A stretch of DNA of 64,000 bases from Symploca sp. SIO2E9 (lineage in GTDB: Bacteria; Cyanobacteriota; Cyanobacteriia; Cyanobacteriales; Coleofasciculaceae), in the NCBI GenBank assembly GCA_010692645.1, contig JAAHGS010000020.1:12574-76573 (forward strand). The letters are read 5' to 3'. The notes beneath the pieces are model-generated. The model ran no database searches. It saw only the letters and a list, made by a program, of their open reading frames with translations, and was not told the origin of the DNA. Positions 33,083 to 43,412 of this stretch are shown in pieces. The first letter of the stretch is position 1, and every line of letters begins with the position of its first letter. A program made the translations under genes and the position numbers.

Positions 33083-36000
33083 TTATATTTCGATTTCCTC
33101 TAGCTCGTCTGCCATCTTTGTGGAAGGGCGTGAGAGTTTCTCCAACGTCTGCATTTTTTCTATCCGTTTAGCTAAATCGGTCACAGTAGGCCCTTTAAAT
33201 AAGTCAACAACTGTCACTTCAACCTCAAACATTTTGAGCAACTGAGCAATTAGTTGAGTTGCTAGCAACGAATGTCCTCCTAACTCGAAGAAATTGTCAT
33301 GTACACCTACCTGCTCAACTTCCAGCACTTGGGCAAAAATCTCAGCCAAGATTTGCTCGGTAGGGGTGCGCGGGGCGACAAACGCTGCTTCTAATTCCGG
33401 TCGAGTAGTATTGGGTACAGGAAGAGCCACACGATCTACTTTCCCGTTGGGTGTTAGAGGGAGAGTATCTAGGGTAATAAAAGCATTGGGCACCATGTAT
33501 TCTGGTAGCTTTGAAAAGAGGAATTCACGTAGTTGATTGCTGGTGAGTGATTTCTTTGAGGTAACAACATAGGCGACTAGGCGTTTGTTACCAGTAGTGT
33601 CCTCTATTGCAATGACAATGGCTTGTTCAATTTGAGGGTGTGTGTTGAGGACGGATTCAATTTCTCCTAGTTCGATGCGGAAGCCGCGAATCTTTACTTG
33701 ATGGTCGAGGCGACCGAGATACTCAATATTGCCATCTGGTAAGTATCGAGCCAAATCCCCTGTTTTATATAATTTGGATTTTTGACTGTTGAAGTTTGAA
33801 TTATCAAAAGGGTTAGGAATAAATTTTTCTTGGGTTAGCTCTGAGCGGTTGAGGTATCCTCTAGCTAAGCCATCACCTCCAATGTACAATTCTCCTTGAA
33901 CACCGATGGGAAGCGGTTGGAGGTGTTTATCTAATATGTAAATTTGGGTGTTAGCGATGGGGCGACCGATGGCAGAAAATGCATCTTTAGTTGTTGTTAC
34001 TGCTTTGTTGGCTCTTACCTGGTAAATTGTTGACCAGATTGTTGCTTCTGTTGGACCATACAGATTCCACAATTCGCTACCTGTTTCTAGGATTTGATGG
34101 GCGAGTTGAGCCGATAAGGCTTCACCACCACACAAGACTTTGAGGGGATAATTAGAAGACCAACCACCAGTTAATAGCATTTGCCAAGTCGCTGGAGTGG
34201 CTTGCATAACAGTTATTTTCGAGGAAGATAACTCAGACAACAGCCCATCAGGATTACTGGCAATTTCATGGGAGGCTACAACAACTTTGGCTCCTACTGT
34301 TAATGGCAGATAAAGTTCAAGGGCTGCAATATCAAAGGAAATAGTGGTAACTGCATAAAAAGTATCTCCCTGAGTTAATCCCGGAAAATAACTCATGGAA
34401 TTTAAAAAGTTGACTACACTGTGGTGGGAGATTTGAACTCCCTTGGGTTGTCCTGTCGAACCCGAAGTGTAGATAACGTAAGCCAAATTATCAGAAGATA
34501 CCCCAGCTTCCAGATTCTCCTGAGAGTGTTGCTCAATTGCCTCCCAATCAGTATCCAAACAAACCACTTTTGCTTGGTGTTCTGGCAAAGATTCCAGTAA
34601 TGACTGTTGGGTCAACAACACTTCCACACGTGAATCTGCCAATATATAACTGAGTCGTTCTTGGGGATAACTAGGGTCAAGAGGTACATAGGTACCACCC
34701 GCCTTGAGGATACCCAACAGCCCCACCACCATCTTCAGGGAACGTTCCACGCAAATTCCCACCAGTCCCTCAGCTTTGACTCCCAAAGAAAGCAGATGAT
34801 GTGCCAGTTGGTTGGCTCTTTGATTTAATTGTTGGTAGGTTAATTGCTGATTCTCAAACACCACCGCTACTGCATCGGGTGTTTTCTCTACCTGCTCCTT
34901 AAATAAATGATGGATACATTTATCTGAGGGATATTCACTCTTGGTATCATTCCACTCCACCAACAACTGATGACGTTCGGCTTCACTCAACAAGGGTAAT
35001 TCAGCGACAGGAAGTTGGGGATTTTCCACAATGGCTGACAACAAGTTCTGGAAATGAGCAGCCATGCGCTCAATAGTTGACCTGTCAAACAAGTCAGTAT
35101 TGTACTCCCATTCACCCACCAATCCTCGATCAGTTTCGGTGATTGACAGGGTTAAATCAAACTTAGCAATAGTGCTTTCCCGCTCTAACTGAGTCAAAGT
35201 CACACCGAGCAACTCCACTTCCCTCATCGGTGCATTCTGCAACACAAACATCACCTGGAACAGGGGAGAATGACTCAAAGAGCGTTGGGGTTGCAAGGCT
35301 TGTACTAATTGCTCAAAAGGTACATCCTGATGTTCGTAGGCTTTGATTGTAGTTTCCCTAACTCGTACCAGTAAGTCCTTCATACTGGGATTATCTTCAA
35401 AACGGGTTCTCAACACCAAAGTATTCACAAAAAAGCCAATCAATGACTCAATTTCCCAACGGTTGCGGTTGGCAATCGGAGAACCAATTAAAATATCTTC
35501 TTGACCGCTGTAGCGATAGAGTAAAGTGGCAAACGCCGCCAACAGGGTCATAAATAAAGTCGTCCCCGACTCCCGCGACAGGGTTTGCAACTTTTGGGTT
35601 AAATCACTATCTAAACTAAAACTTTGAGTTGTACCCCGGTAAGTTTGTATGTTTGGACGAGGGCAGTCAGTAGGTAATTGTAACAATTCTGGCGCACCCT
35701 GCAATTGAGAACGCCAGTAATTGAGTTGGTTTTGAGGAACTTCCCCACTCAACCATTGTTTTTGCCAAACGGCAAAGTCGGTATACTGGATGGGCAACTC
35801 TGGAAGTGGGGACGGCTGACCAGTGGAAAAAGCTTCGTAGAGCTTACTAAGTTCTTGAATGAATATGCCCATAGACCAAGCATCGGAGACAATGTGGTGC
35901 ATCGTCAACAGCAGCACATATTCACTTTCATCTAAGTGGACTAGAGTCAATCGCAGAAGTGGCCCTTTGGCTAGGTCGAAAGGTTGCTGGGCTTCCTCAT

Positions 36001-36544
36001 CAGCCAAGCGCTGGATTTCAGCTTCTCGTTCGTCTTCCCTTAAGTGTCGCCAATCTAGGATGGGGAGTGCCAACCTGAAGGTCGGGGCGATTGCCTGAAC
36101 AGGCTGAGCGTCTACCACCTCAAAGGTTGTGCGTAAGGATTCGTGGCGGCGCACGATTTCATTGAAACTTCGTTCAAAGGCAACTACATCAAGCGAACCA
36201 TTTAAACGTACAGCCCCAGGAACGTTGTAAAGGGGGCTACCCGGTTCCATTTGGTCGAGAAACCATAGCCGTTGCTGGGCAGAGGATAGGGGTAGGTTCC
36301 CCTCTCGTAAAACAGGTTGAATAGCCTGAGACGTGATGTTTGAGGCAAGATTAGCTGCTTCGAGAAATGTAATAATTTCAGCTTTGCGATTGGATATCTG
36401 AGCGCTCAGCTCTGGCGTTAGTATACCTTTTGGAGTATCACAACGCAAGCGAACCTCTTCTAGAGGCGCTCCGCTAACACCCTCAACCCAGAGCTTGATA
36501 TCCAGACTATAAAGGTAAGATAAAAATTTATCAATCGTTTTCAT
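33083..36544 (-). CDS. NRPS module TubC-C-A-PCP, Gly-like
   Basis: Domains of the 1153-aa protein: TubC docking (1-70, TIDKFLSYLYSLDIKLWVEG), condensation (about 75-510, HHIVSDAWS), adenylation (about 530-1010, YTSGSTGQPKG; VMQATPATWQML; NLYGPTEATIW) and carrier (about 1055-1120, FFELGGHSLLATQ). Pocket residues read against GrsA give about DILQLGLIW, the usual Gly code; this is an alignment by eye. There is no epimerase or thioesterase. The C-terminus ADELEEIEI is a short acidic docking peptide that would bind the TubC domain inside the CmlA-reductase protein. The start overlaps the upstream stop by 4 bases. Confidence 0.94.
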   Translation of the reverse strand: MKTIDKFLSYLYSLDIKLWVEGVSGAPLEEVRLRCDTPKGILTPELSAQISNRKAEIITFLEAANLASNITSQAIQPVLREGNLPLSSAQQRLWFLDQMEPGSPLYNVPGAVRLNGSLDVVAFERSFNEIVRRHESLRTTFEVVDAQPVQAIAPTFRLALPILDWRHLREDEREAEIQRLADEEAQQPFDLAKGPLLRLTLVHLDESEYVLLLTMHHIVSDAWSMGIFIQELSKLYEAFSTGQPSPLPELPIQYTDFAVWQKQWLSGEVPQNQLNYWRSQLQGAPELLQLPTDCPRPNIQTYRGTTQSFSLDSDLTQKLQTLSRESGTTLFMTLLAAFATLLYRYSGQEDILIGSPIANRNRWEIESLIGFFVNTLVLRTRFEDNPSMKDLLVRVRETTIKAYEHQDVPFEQLVQALQPQRSLSHSPLFQVMFVLQNAPMREVELLGVTLTQLERESTIAKFDLTLSITETDRGLVGEWEYNTDLFDRSTIERMAAHFQNLLSAIVENPQLPVAELPLLSEAERHQLLVEWNDTKSEYPSDKCIHHLFKEQVEKTPDAVAVVFENQQLTYQQLNQRANQLAHHLLSLGVKAEGLVGICVERSLKMVVGLLGILKAGGTYVPLDPSYPQERLSYILADSRVEVLLTQQSLLESLPEHQAKVVCLDTDWEAIEQHSQENLEAGVSSDNLAYVIYTSGSTGQPKGVQISHHSVVNFLNSMSYFPGLTQGDTFYAVTTISFDIAALELYLPLTVGAKVVVASHEIASNPDGLLSELSSSKITVMQATPATWQMLLTGGWSSNYPLKVLCGGEALSAQLAHQILETGSELWNLYGPTEATIWSTIYQVRANKAVTTTKDAFSAIGRPIANTQIYILDKHLQPLPIGVQGELYIGGDGLARGYLNRSELTQEKFIPNPFDNSNFNSQKSKLYKTGDLARYLPDGNIEYLGRLDHQVKIRGFRIELGEIESVLNTHPQIEQAIVIAIEDTTGNKRLVAYVVTSKKSLTSNQLREFLFSKLPEYMVPNAFITLDTLPLTPNGKVDRVALPVPNTTRPELEAAFVAPRTPTEQILAEIFAQVLEVEQVGVHDNFFELGGHSLLATQLIAQLLKMFEVEVTVVDLFKGPTVTDLAKRIEKMQTLEKLSRPSTKMADELEEIEI

Positions 36545-39500
36545 AACTCTATTTCCTCTCGTTCTTCTTGAACTTTTCCAATCGCAATAGGAGGTTGCGA
36601 ACCTTGAGTAAGAGCTAAGCGCATGGTTTCAATGTGTTCGCTCAAAAGCTCCACAGTAGGTTTCTCAAACAGACTGCCTATGGGCAACTCTATCTGACAT
36701 GCCTCACGTAAGCGAGAAATGATTTGGGTTGCCAGCAACGAATGTCCTCCCAACTCAAAGAAATTGTCATGTATACCTACCTGCTCAACCTCCAGCACTT
36801 GGGCAAAAATCTCAGCCAAAATTCGCTCTGTTGGAGTGCGAGGGGCAACAAACGCTTCCTCTAATTCAGGTCGAGCTGTATCAGGTATAGGCAGAGCAAA
36901 ACGGTCAACTTTTCCATTAGGATTGAGGGGTAGGGCATCCAGCGTCACGAACGCTGTAGGTATCATGTATTTGGGTAATTTTGCTTCAATAAAGCGCCGT
37001 AAATCGCCAATTGTCAGGATATGTGATTGCTCAGGAACGAGATAAGCAACGAGTCGTCTATCTCCTGGTTGGTCTTCACGGACAATGACTATGTTTTCTT
37101 GTACTCCTGGGTGTTTGTTTAACAGTGCTTCAATCTCTCCCAGTTCAATCCGAAAACCACGAATTTTAACCTGATGGTCGAGGCGACCAAGAAGTTTGAT
37201 ATAACCATCACTTAGGTAACAGGCTAAATCTCCTGTTTTATAGAGACGGCTTCCTGGTTGATCACTAAAAGGATTGGGGATAAAGGCTTCAGCAGTTTTT
37301 TCGGGACGGTTGAGGTAGCCCCGCGCTAGACCTACTCCACCAATATGTAATTCCCCTGGCACGCCGATGGGAACAGGTTGGAGATGTTTGTCTAAAATGT
37401 AAAGTTGCTTATTGGCAGCAGGGCGCACAGTAGGTATTTTTTGACCGTCGTTGCCGCACTCAACCATACTGGCGTTGACTGTCGTTTCAGTGGGGCCGTA
37501 GGCGTTGATAAACAGTCGTCCTTGTGACCATTGGGCAATTAGTTCAGGAGAAGGGGCTTCTCCTCCTACTAGAACCATTTGCAAAGCAGGCAATTTGGCA
37601 GCGGGCAGAACCGCTAGTGCTGAGGGAGGGAGTGTAATATGGGTAATGGCTTGTTCCTGTAAAAGCTGCATTAAGGCTGATCCAGGTAGTAAATCTTCCG
37701 GCGTTCCCAGATGGAGGGCGGCACCGGAACCCAGAGCCATAACTAATTCCGGAATAGAGGCATCAAAGCTCAAGGAGAAGAATTGGAGAATACGGCTGTC
37801 TGCTTTAACCTTACAAGTCCGAATCTTGTCCTCGGTTAGGTTGCCCAATCCTTCATGAGTAACCAAAACTCCTTTGGGTTTTCCTGTAGAGCCTGAGGTA
37901 TAAATCAGGTAAGCCAAGTTTTCGACGGTAACACCACTATTGGGGTTCTGCTCACTCTCTTGTGCAATAGTTGCCCAGTTTGTATCTAAGCAGACCACTT
38001 GGGCGTCCTGTTGGGGGAGTTCTTTAACTAATTTTTGTGTTGTCAGGAGAATGGGAACCTGTGAATCTGACAACATAAAAGCAAGGCGCTCTGCAGGGTA
38101 TGTTGGGTCTAGGGGGAGATAGGCGCCACCCGCTTTAAGAATGCCCAATACGCCGATAATCATTTCTAGCGATCGCTCTACACAAATCCCCACAATAACT
38201 TCTGGTTTCACGCCCAGCTTTTGTAGGTAATGTGCTAGTTGATTGGCGCGTTGATTCAGTTCCCGGTAAGTAAGTTGCTCGTTTTTGAAGACAACGGCAA
38301 CAGCATCAGGTGATTGCGACCCTTGAGCTTCAAATAACTGATGGAAACACTGGTCTTGAGGATACTCAATTTTGGTGTCATTCCACTCCACCAGTAACCG
38401 ATGCTTCTCCGCTTCTGTTAGTAAGGGCAACTCCGAAAGTCGCTGCTCTGGATTCTTAACAATGCCCGCTAGCAAACTTTGGAAATGACCCGCCATCCGC
38501 GTCATTGTCGCCTTGTCAAACAAGTCTGTGTTGTACTCAAATGCCCCCATCAGTCCGGAGGCAGTTTCATACATATCCAGACTCAAGTCTAACTTGGCTG
38601 TTGAGTTTTCTGAGTGCAGAAAACTCAGTGTCAAACCAGAAAGTTTCAGGTCTACCTTTGGGGAATTTTCCAGCATGAACTTCACCTGGAACAGCGGACT
38701 GTAACTTAAGTCTCGCTCTGGTTGCAGTTCCTCAACCAATTTTTCAAAGGGCAAGTCCTGGTAGTCTTGGGCATCCCAAGTTACCTGTTGCACCCGAGCA
38801 AGCAATTCCCGGAAGCTGGGATTGCCTGACAGGTTAGTACGCAGCACTAAGGTATTGATAAAAAAGCCAATTAGTGGTTCAATTTCCGTCCGGTTGCGGT
38901 TGGCAATAGGTGAACCAACTAGAATGTCCTCTTGGAAGGTGTAGCGGTAAAGCAGAATCTTGAACGCTGCCAGTAATGTCATGAACAGCGTCACCTCTTC
39001 CTTCTGACTTAGCGCCTTGAGATCCTCCGTAAGACTTTTGGGGATAGAGAAAGATTGCCTTGCACCTCGGAAAGTTTGAACTCTAGGTCTGGGGCGGTCT
39101 GTAGGTAATTGTAAAACTGGAAGGTTACCACTTAGTTGTTTTTGCCAGTAGGATAGCTGAGAGTCAAGTACCTCACCCTGTAGCCACTGGCGCTGCCAAG
39201 CGGCAAAGTCAGCATATTGGATTGGCAACTCTGGAAGCGGGGAAGGTCGATCCGTGGAAAAGGCTTCGTAGAGTACACTCAGTTCTCGAACGAATAAGCC
39301 TATAGACCAAGCATCGGAGATAATGTGGTGCATCGTCAACAGCGCCACATATTCGTCTTCATCTAAGTGAACTAGAGTTACTCGCAGAAGTGGTCCTTTG
39401 GCTAAGTCGAAAGGTTGCTGGGCTTCCTCATTAGCCAAGCGCTGAATTTCAGTTTCTCGTTCGTTTTCCCTTAAATGCCGCCAATCTAGTATGTGCATTG

Positions 39501-39975
39501 TCAAGGTTAAGGTGGGGTCAATCACTTGGATTGGCTGACCATCTACCGTCTTGAAGGTGGTGCGTAAGGCTTCGTGGCGACGCAGGATTTCATTGAAACT
39601 TCGTTCAAAAGCGATCGCATCGAGGGAACCTTTGAGACGCACAGCCCCAGGAATATTGTAAATGGGGTTGCCTGGTTCCATTTGATCAAGAAACCATAAC
39701 CGCTGTTGTGCAAAGGATAGAGGGAGGTTCCCTGCTCGTGAAACAGTTGTAATAGCCTGAGTAGTTGAATTTGAGGCAAGATTAGCCTGGTTGAGAAAGG
39801 CAATAATTTCTGCTTTGCGTTCAGAGATTTGAGCGCTGAGGGTTGGTGTTAATACCTCCTCAGGAGCATTACAACGCAAGCGAAACTCTTCCGGAAGCGC
39901 TCCATTAACGCCTTCAATCCAAAGCTTTACGTCCAGACTATAAAGGTAAGATAAGAATTCCTCTATTGTTTTCAT
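36541..39975 (-). CDS. NRPS module TubC-C-A-PCP, substrate not assigned
   Basis: Domains of the 1144-aa protein: TubC docking (1-70), condensation (about 75-510, HHIISDAWS), adenylation (about 530-1000) and carrier (about 1050-1115, FFELGGHSLLATQ). The A domain differs from its neighbours: SLSFDASIPELVMAL replaces SFDIAALELYLPL, with HITLPPSALAVLP and INAYGPTETTVNAS further on. The pocket reads about DAPTLGAVN, which I cannot map to a residue with confidence; the first, second and fourth positions resemble aromatic-type codes. If the diiron hydroxylase acts on a side-chain-bearing residue, this is the best candidate among the last three modules. The C-terminus (QEEREEIEL) is an acidic docking peptide. 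Confidence 0.93.
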   Translation of the reverse strand: MKTIEEFLSYLYSLDVKLWIEGVNGALPEEFRLRCNAPEEVLTPTLSAQISERKAEIIAFLNQANLASNSTTQAITTVSRAGNLPLSFAQQRLWFLDQMEPGNPIYNIPGAVRLKGSLDAIAFERSFNEILRRHEALRTTFKTVDGQPIQVIDPTLTLTMHILDWRHLRENERETEIQRLANEEAQQPFDLAKGPLLRVTLVHLDEDEYVALLTMHHIISDAWSIGLFVRELSVLYEAFSTDRPSPLPELPIQYADFAAWQRQWLQGEVLDSQLSYWQKQLSGNLPVLQLPTDRPRPRVQTFRGARQSFSIPKSLTEDLKALSQKEEVTLFMTLLAAFKILLYRYTFQEDILVGSPIANRNRTEIEPLIGFFINTLVLRTNLSGNPSFRELLARVQQVTWDAQDYQDLPFEKLVEELQPERDLSYSPLFQVKFMLENSPKVDLKLSGLTLSFLHSENSTAKLDLSLDMYETASGLMGAFEYNTDLFDKATMTRMAGHFQSLLAGIVKNPEQRLSELPLLTEAEKHRLLVEWNDTKIEYPQDQCFHQLFEAQGSQSPDAVAVVFKNEQLTYRELNQRANQLAHYLQKLGVKPEVIVGICVERSLEMIIGVLGILKAGGAYLPLDPTYPAERLAFMLSDSQVPILLTTQKLVKELPQQDAQVVCLDTNWATIAQESEQNPNSGVTVENLAYLIYTSGSTGKPKGVLVTHEGLGNLTEDKIRTCKVKADSRILQFFSLSFDASIPELVMALGSGAALHLGTPEDLLPGSALMQLLQEQAITHITLPPSALAVLPAAKLPALQMVLVGGEAPSPELIAQWSQGRLFINAYGPTETTVNASMVECGNDGQKIPTVRPAANKQLYILDKHLQPVPIGVPGELHIGGVGLARGYLNRPEKTAEAFIPNPFSDQPGSRLYKTGDLACYLSDGYIKLLGRLDHQVKIRGFRIELGEIEALLNKHPGVQENIVIVREDQPGDRRLVAYLVPEQSHILTIGDLRRFIEAKLPKYMIPTAFVTLDALPLNPNGKVDRFALPIPDTARPELEEAFVAPRTPTERILAEIFAQVLEVEQVGIHDNFFELGGHSLLATQIISRLREACQIELPIGSLFEKPTVELLSEHIETMRLALTQGSQPPIAIGKVQEEREEIEL

Positions 39976-42900
39976 AATTCTATTTCCTTTCGACCTTTTC
40001 CAGCAGCAACGGGAGGCGGTGAAACTTGAGTAAGAGCTAAACGCATGGTTTCAATGCGAGTACTGAAGCCAGCGACAGTTGGTCTCTCGAATAGGCTACG
40101 TAGGGGCAAATCTATCTCGAATGCCTCGCGTAAGCGAGAAATAACTTTGGTCGCTAGCAGAGAATGTCCCCCCAACTCAAAGAAGTTGTCGTGAATGCTG
40201 ACCTTCTCTAGCCCCAAAATATCGGCATAGATAGCAGCTAGTACTTCTTCTGTAGGATTGCGGGGTGGAACAAAGCCAACGTCACTTCTCGATATATCTG
40301 GTGCAGGTAGAGCTTTGCGATTTACCTTACCATTAGGTGTTAACGGTAGTGCCTCCAGGATTACAAAGGCACTAGGTATCATGTAATTAGGCAGCTTCTG
40401 TTGGAGAAGATCCCGCAGATTGCTTGTGGCGATACTTATTTCTGAATGGGGAACGACATAGGCAACTAAGCGCTTATCGCCAGCTTGATCTTCTCTAGCC
40501 ACAACAACAGCTTCTCTCACCTGGGAATGTTGATTGAGCACCGCTTCAATTTCCCCTAACTCGATGCGGAAGCCTCGAATTTTCACTTGATTGTCAATAC
40601 GACCAAGGAATTCGATGTTACCGTCAGGCAAATATCGAGCCAAATCCCCTGTTTTATATAATTTTGACTTTTGAGTTTTGAATTTTGAATTATTAAAAGG
40701 GTTGGGTATAAACTTTTCTTGGGTTAATTCTGGGCGGTTGAGGTAACCTCTGGCTAAGCCATTTCCTCCGATATATAACTCTCCTGGTACACCTATAGGT
40801 AATGGTTGTAGGTTTTTATCTAAAATATAAATTTGGGTGTTAGCAATAGGGCGACCGATATAAGGAGGTACTCCTTGATTTACTGCTACTGTTTTGTTGG
40901 CTCCTACTTGGTAAATTGTAGACCAGATAGTTGCTTCTGTTGGACCATACAGATTCCACAATTGACTACCAGTTTCTAGAATTTGATGAGCTAATTGAGC
41001 AGATAAGGCTTCACCTCCACACAATACTTTCAAGGGATAATTAGAAGACCAACCAGCATCTAATAGCATTTGCCAAGTAGCTGGAGTGGCTTGCATGACA
41101 CTTATCTTCGAGGAGAATAATTCAGACAGTAGCCGCTCAGAATCAGTAGCAACTCCACGGGAAGCTACAATAACTTTTGCCCCTACAGTTAATGGTAGAT
41201 AAAGATCAAGAGCTGCAATATCAAAGGAAATAGTAGTAACTGCACAGAAAGTATCTTCCTGAGTTAATCCCAGAACATGGCTCATGGAATTTAAGAAATT
41301 AACCACACTTTGGTGGCAGATTTGAACCCCCTTCGGTTTACCAGTCGAACCAGAAGTGTAGATCACATAAGCCAAATTATCCGAACATATCCCAACCTCA
41401 AGATTCTTTTGAGGGTGTTGCTCAATCACCCCCCAATCTGTATCTAAACAGACTACCTGTGCTTGGCTTGGTGGCAAATATTCGAGCAAAGATTGTTGGG
41501 TCAACAACACCTCAACACCCGAATCCGCCAACATATAACTCAATCTTTCTTGGGGATAATTGGGGTCAGGAGGAACATAAGCACCACCAGCCTTTAGTAT
41601 CCCCAACAGTCCCACCACCATCTCCAGGGAACGTTCCACGCAGATGCCAACTAGTACTTCTGGTTTGACGCCCAAGCTTTGCAGGTGATGTGCTAGTTGG
41701 TTAGCTCTTTGATTTAATTGCTGGTAGGTCAACTGCTGGTTTTCAAATACTACCGCTACAGCATCCGGTGTTTTCTCTACCTGTTCCTCAAATAACTGAT
41801 GAATACAGGTATCTGAGGCATATTCCCTTGCAGTATCATTCCACTCGGTCAACAATTGATGACGTTCTGATTGACTCAAAAGGGGCAATTGGTCAACTCG
41901 CTGTTGTGGATTAGCTGCGATCACTTCAAGTAATTTTTGGAAATGCCCCATCATCCTATTAATTCTGGCAGCATCAAACAAATCAGTGTTGTATTCCCAG
42001 AAACCCTCTAGCCCCGAATCAATCTCTGTCATGTCTAAGCGCAAATCAAACAAAGTTCTGGTGTGTTCAACCTCAAAAGGTGTTAAGGTCAGCTCAGGCA
42101 GTTCCAATTTCACCTCCGGAGTATTTTGTAAGTTAAACAACACCTGGAAGAGTGGGTTGTAGTTGGCATCCCGTTCTGGCTGTAGTTCCTCGACTAGCTT
42201 TTCAAAAGGCAAATCCTGATGCTCATAAGCTTTCATCGTCACCTGCCGCACTCGACCTAATAGTTCCTCAAAAGTTGGGTTGCCCGAACAATCGGTGCGT
42301 AGTACCAGGGTGTTGACAAAACAGCCAATCAGCCCTTCAATTTCAGCTCGGTTACGGTTAGCTATAGGCGAACCAATGATGATGTCTTCTTGCCCACTGT
42401 AGCGGTAGAACAAAACTTTGAACGCTGCCAACAGGGTCATGAACAGGGTAGCCTCGGCTTTCCTACCAATAGCCTGAAGCGCTTTGGTCAAACTTTTGGG
42501 TAACTCGAATGACTCCTTTGCCCCCCGGTAAGTCTGAACAGGTGGTCGTGGTCGGTCTGTGGGCAGTTGCAGTAAGGGAGGAGCATTGTTTAATTGCTGC
42601 TTCCAGTAAGACAGTTGGGACTCTAGTTTTGCTCCCTGTAACTCTTGCCGCTGCCAAACAGCAAAATCCGCATATTGGATGGGCAACTCAGGCAGGGACA
42701 CCGGTTTTCCGCTAGAGAAGGTTTCGTAAAGGGCTGACAATTCACGAATTATTACACCCGCTGACCAGCCATCATAGACAATGTGATGTATGGTGAATAG
42801 CAATACATGTTTCTGTTCACTTAGCTGTACTAGTGTCCAGCGCAGCAGAGAATCTTGAACTAAATCGAAGGGGCCTTGATTCTGATCAGTTGCTAATCTC

Positions 42901-43412
42901 TGGACTTCCATTTCCTGCTCAGCTTCTGGTAACTGGCACAAATCCACCACTGGTAGTGTCAAGATTAAGCTTGGGGCTATAGTTTGAAAAGTTTCCCCAT
43001 CTAGCATTTTGAAAGTAGTGCGCAGAGCTTCATGGCGTTGCACAATCTCGTTTAGACTTTGCTCTAGGGCTGCCACGTTGAGAATACCTGTCAGTTGTAT
43101 TGCTCCATATTCATTGTAAAAAGGGTTGTCGGGTTCTAATTGTTGGAGAAACCAAAGCCTTTGCTGGGCAAAGGACAGAGGTAGCTCTTTATCCCTTGGG
43201 ACAGTTAGAATCTGTTTATTACTAGAACTTGAGGCAAAATCAACTCTTTGCAGAAACTCTATTATTTCTGTTTTACGTTCAGCTATCTGGTCGCGCAAAA
43301 TAGGTGTCAATAGATTCTTAGGTGCGTGACAGCGCAAGCTACCATTTTCTATCCGAAGTTTTATGCCTAATTCACTAATGTTGAACAAAAACTCATCAAT
43401 GGATTGTTTCAT
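39972..43412 (-). CDS. NRPS module TubC-C-A-PCP, Gly-like
   Basis: Domains of the 1146-aa protein: TubC docking (1-65, IDEFLFNISELGIKLRIENG), condensation (about 75-505, HHIVYDGWS), adenylation (about 525-1005; FDIAALDLYLPL, VMQATPATWQML, NLYGPTEATIW; pocket about DILQLGLIW, Gly-like) and carrier (about 1055-1120, FFELGGHSLLATK). The start overlaps the PKS stop by 4 bases. The C-terminus (GKGRKEIEL) is the docking peptide for the next TubC. Its A domain is nearly the same as that of the 33083-36544 module, while its C domain is closest to that of the 48039-51413 module. Confidence 0.94.
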   Translation of the reverse strand: MKQSIDEFLFNISELGIKLRIENGSLRCHAPKNLLTPILRDQIAERKTEIIEFLQRVDFASSSSNKQILTVPRDKELPLSFAQQRLWFLQQLEPDNPFYNEYGAIQLTGILNVAALEQSLNEIVQRHEALRTTFKMLDGETFQTIAPSLILTLPVVDLCQLPEAEQEMEVQRLATDQNQGPFDLVQDSLLRWTLVQLSEQKHVLLFTIHHIVYDGWSAGVIIRELSALYETFSSGKPVSLPELPIQYADFAVWQRQELQGAKLESQLSYWKQQLNNAPPLLQLPTDRPRPPVQTYRGAKESFELPKSLTKALQAIGRKAEATLFMTLLAAFKVLFYRYSGQEDIIIGSPIANRNRAEIEGLIGCFVNTLVLRTDCSGNPTFEELLGRVRQVTMKAYEHQDLPFEKLVEELQPERDANYNPLFQVLFNLQNTPEVKLELPELTLTPFEVEHTRTLFDLRLDMTEIDSGLEGFWEYNTDLFDAARINRMMGHFQKLLEVIAANPQQRVDQLPLLSQSERHQLLTEWNDTAREYASDTCIHQLFEEQVEKTPDAVAVVFENQQLTYQQLNQRANQLAHHLQSLGVKPEVLVGICVERSLEMVVGLLGILKAGGAYVPPDPNYPQERLSYMLADSGVEVLLTQQSLLEYLPPSQAQVVCLDTDWGVIEQHPQKNLEVGICSDNLAYVIYTSGSTGKPKGVQICHQSVVNFLNSMSHVLGLTQEDTFCAVTTISFDIAALDLYLPLTVGAKVIVASRGVATDSERLLSELFSSKISVMQATPATWQMLLDAGWSSNYPLKVLCGGEALSAQLAHQILETGSQLWNLYGPTEATIWSTIYQVGANKTVAVNQGVPPYIGRPIANTQIYILDKNLQPLPIGVPGELYIGGNGLARGYLNRPELTQEKFIPNPFNNSKFKTQKSKLYKTGDLARYLPDGNIEFLGRIDNQVKIRGFRIELGEIEAVLNQHSQVREAVVVAREDQAGDKRLVAYVVPHSEISIATSNLRDLLQQKLPNYMIPSAFVILEALPLTPNGKVNRKALPAPDISRSDVGFVPPRNPTEEVLAAIYADILGLEKVSIHDNFFELGGHSLLATKVISRLREAFEIDLPLRSLFERPTVAGFSTRIETMRLALTQVSPPPVAAGKGRKEIEL

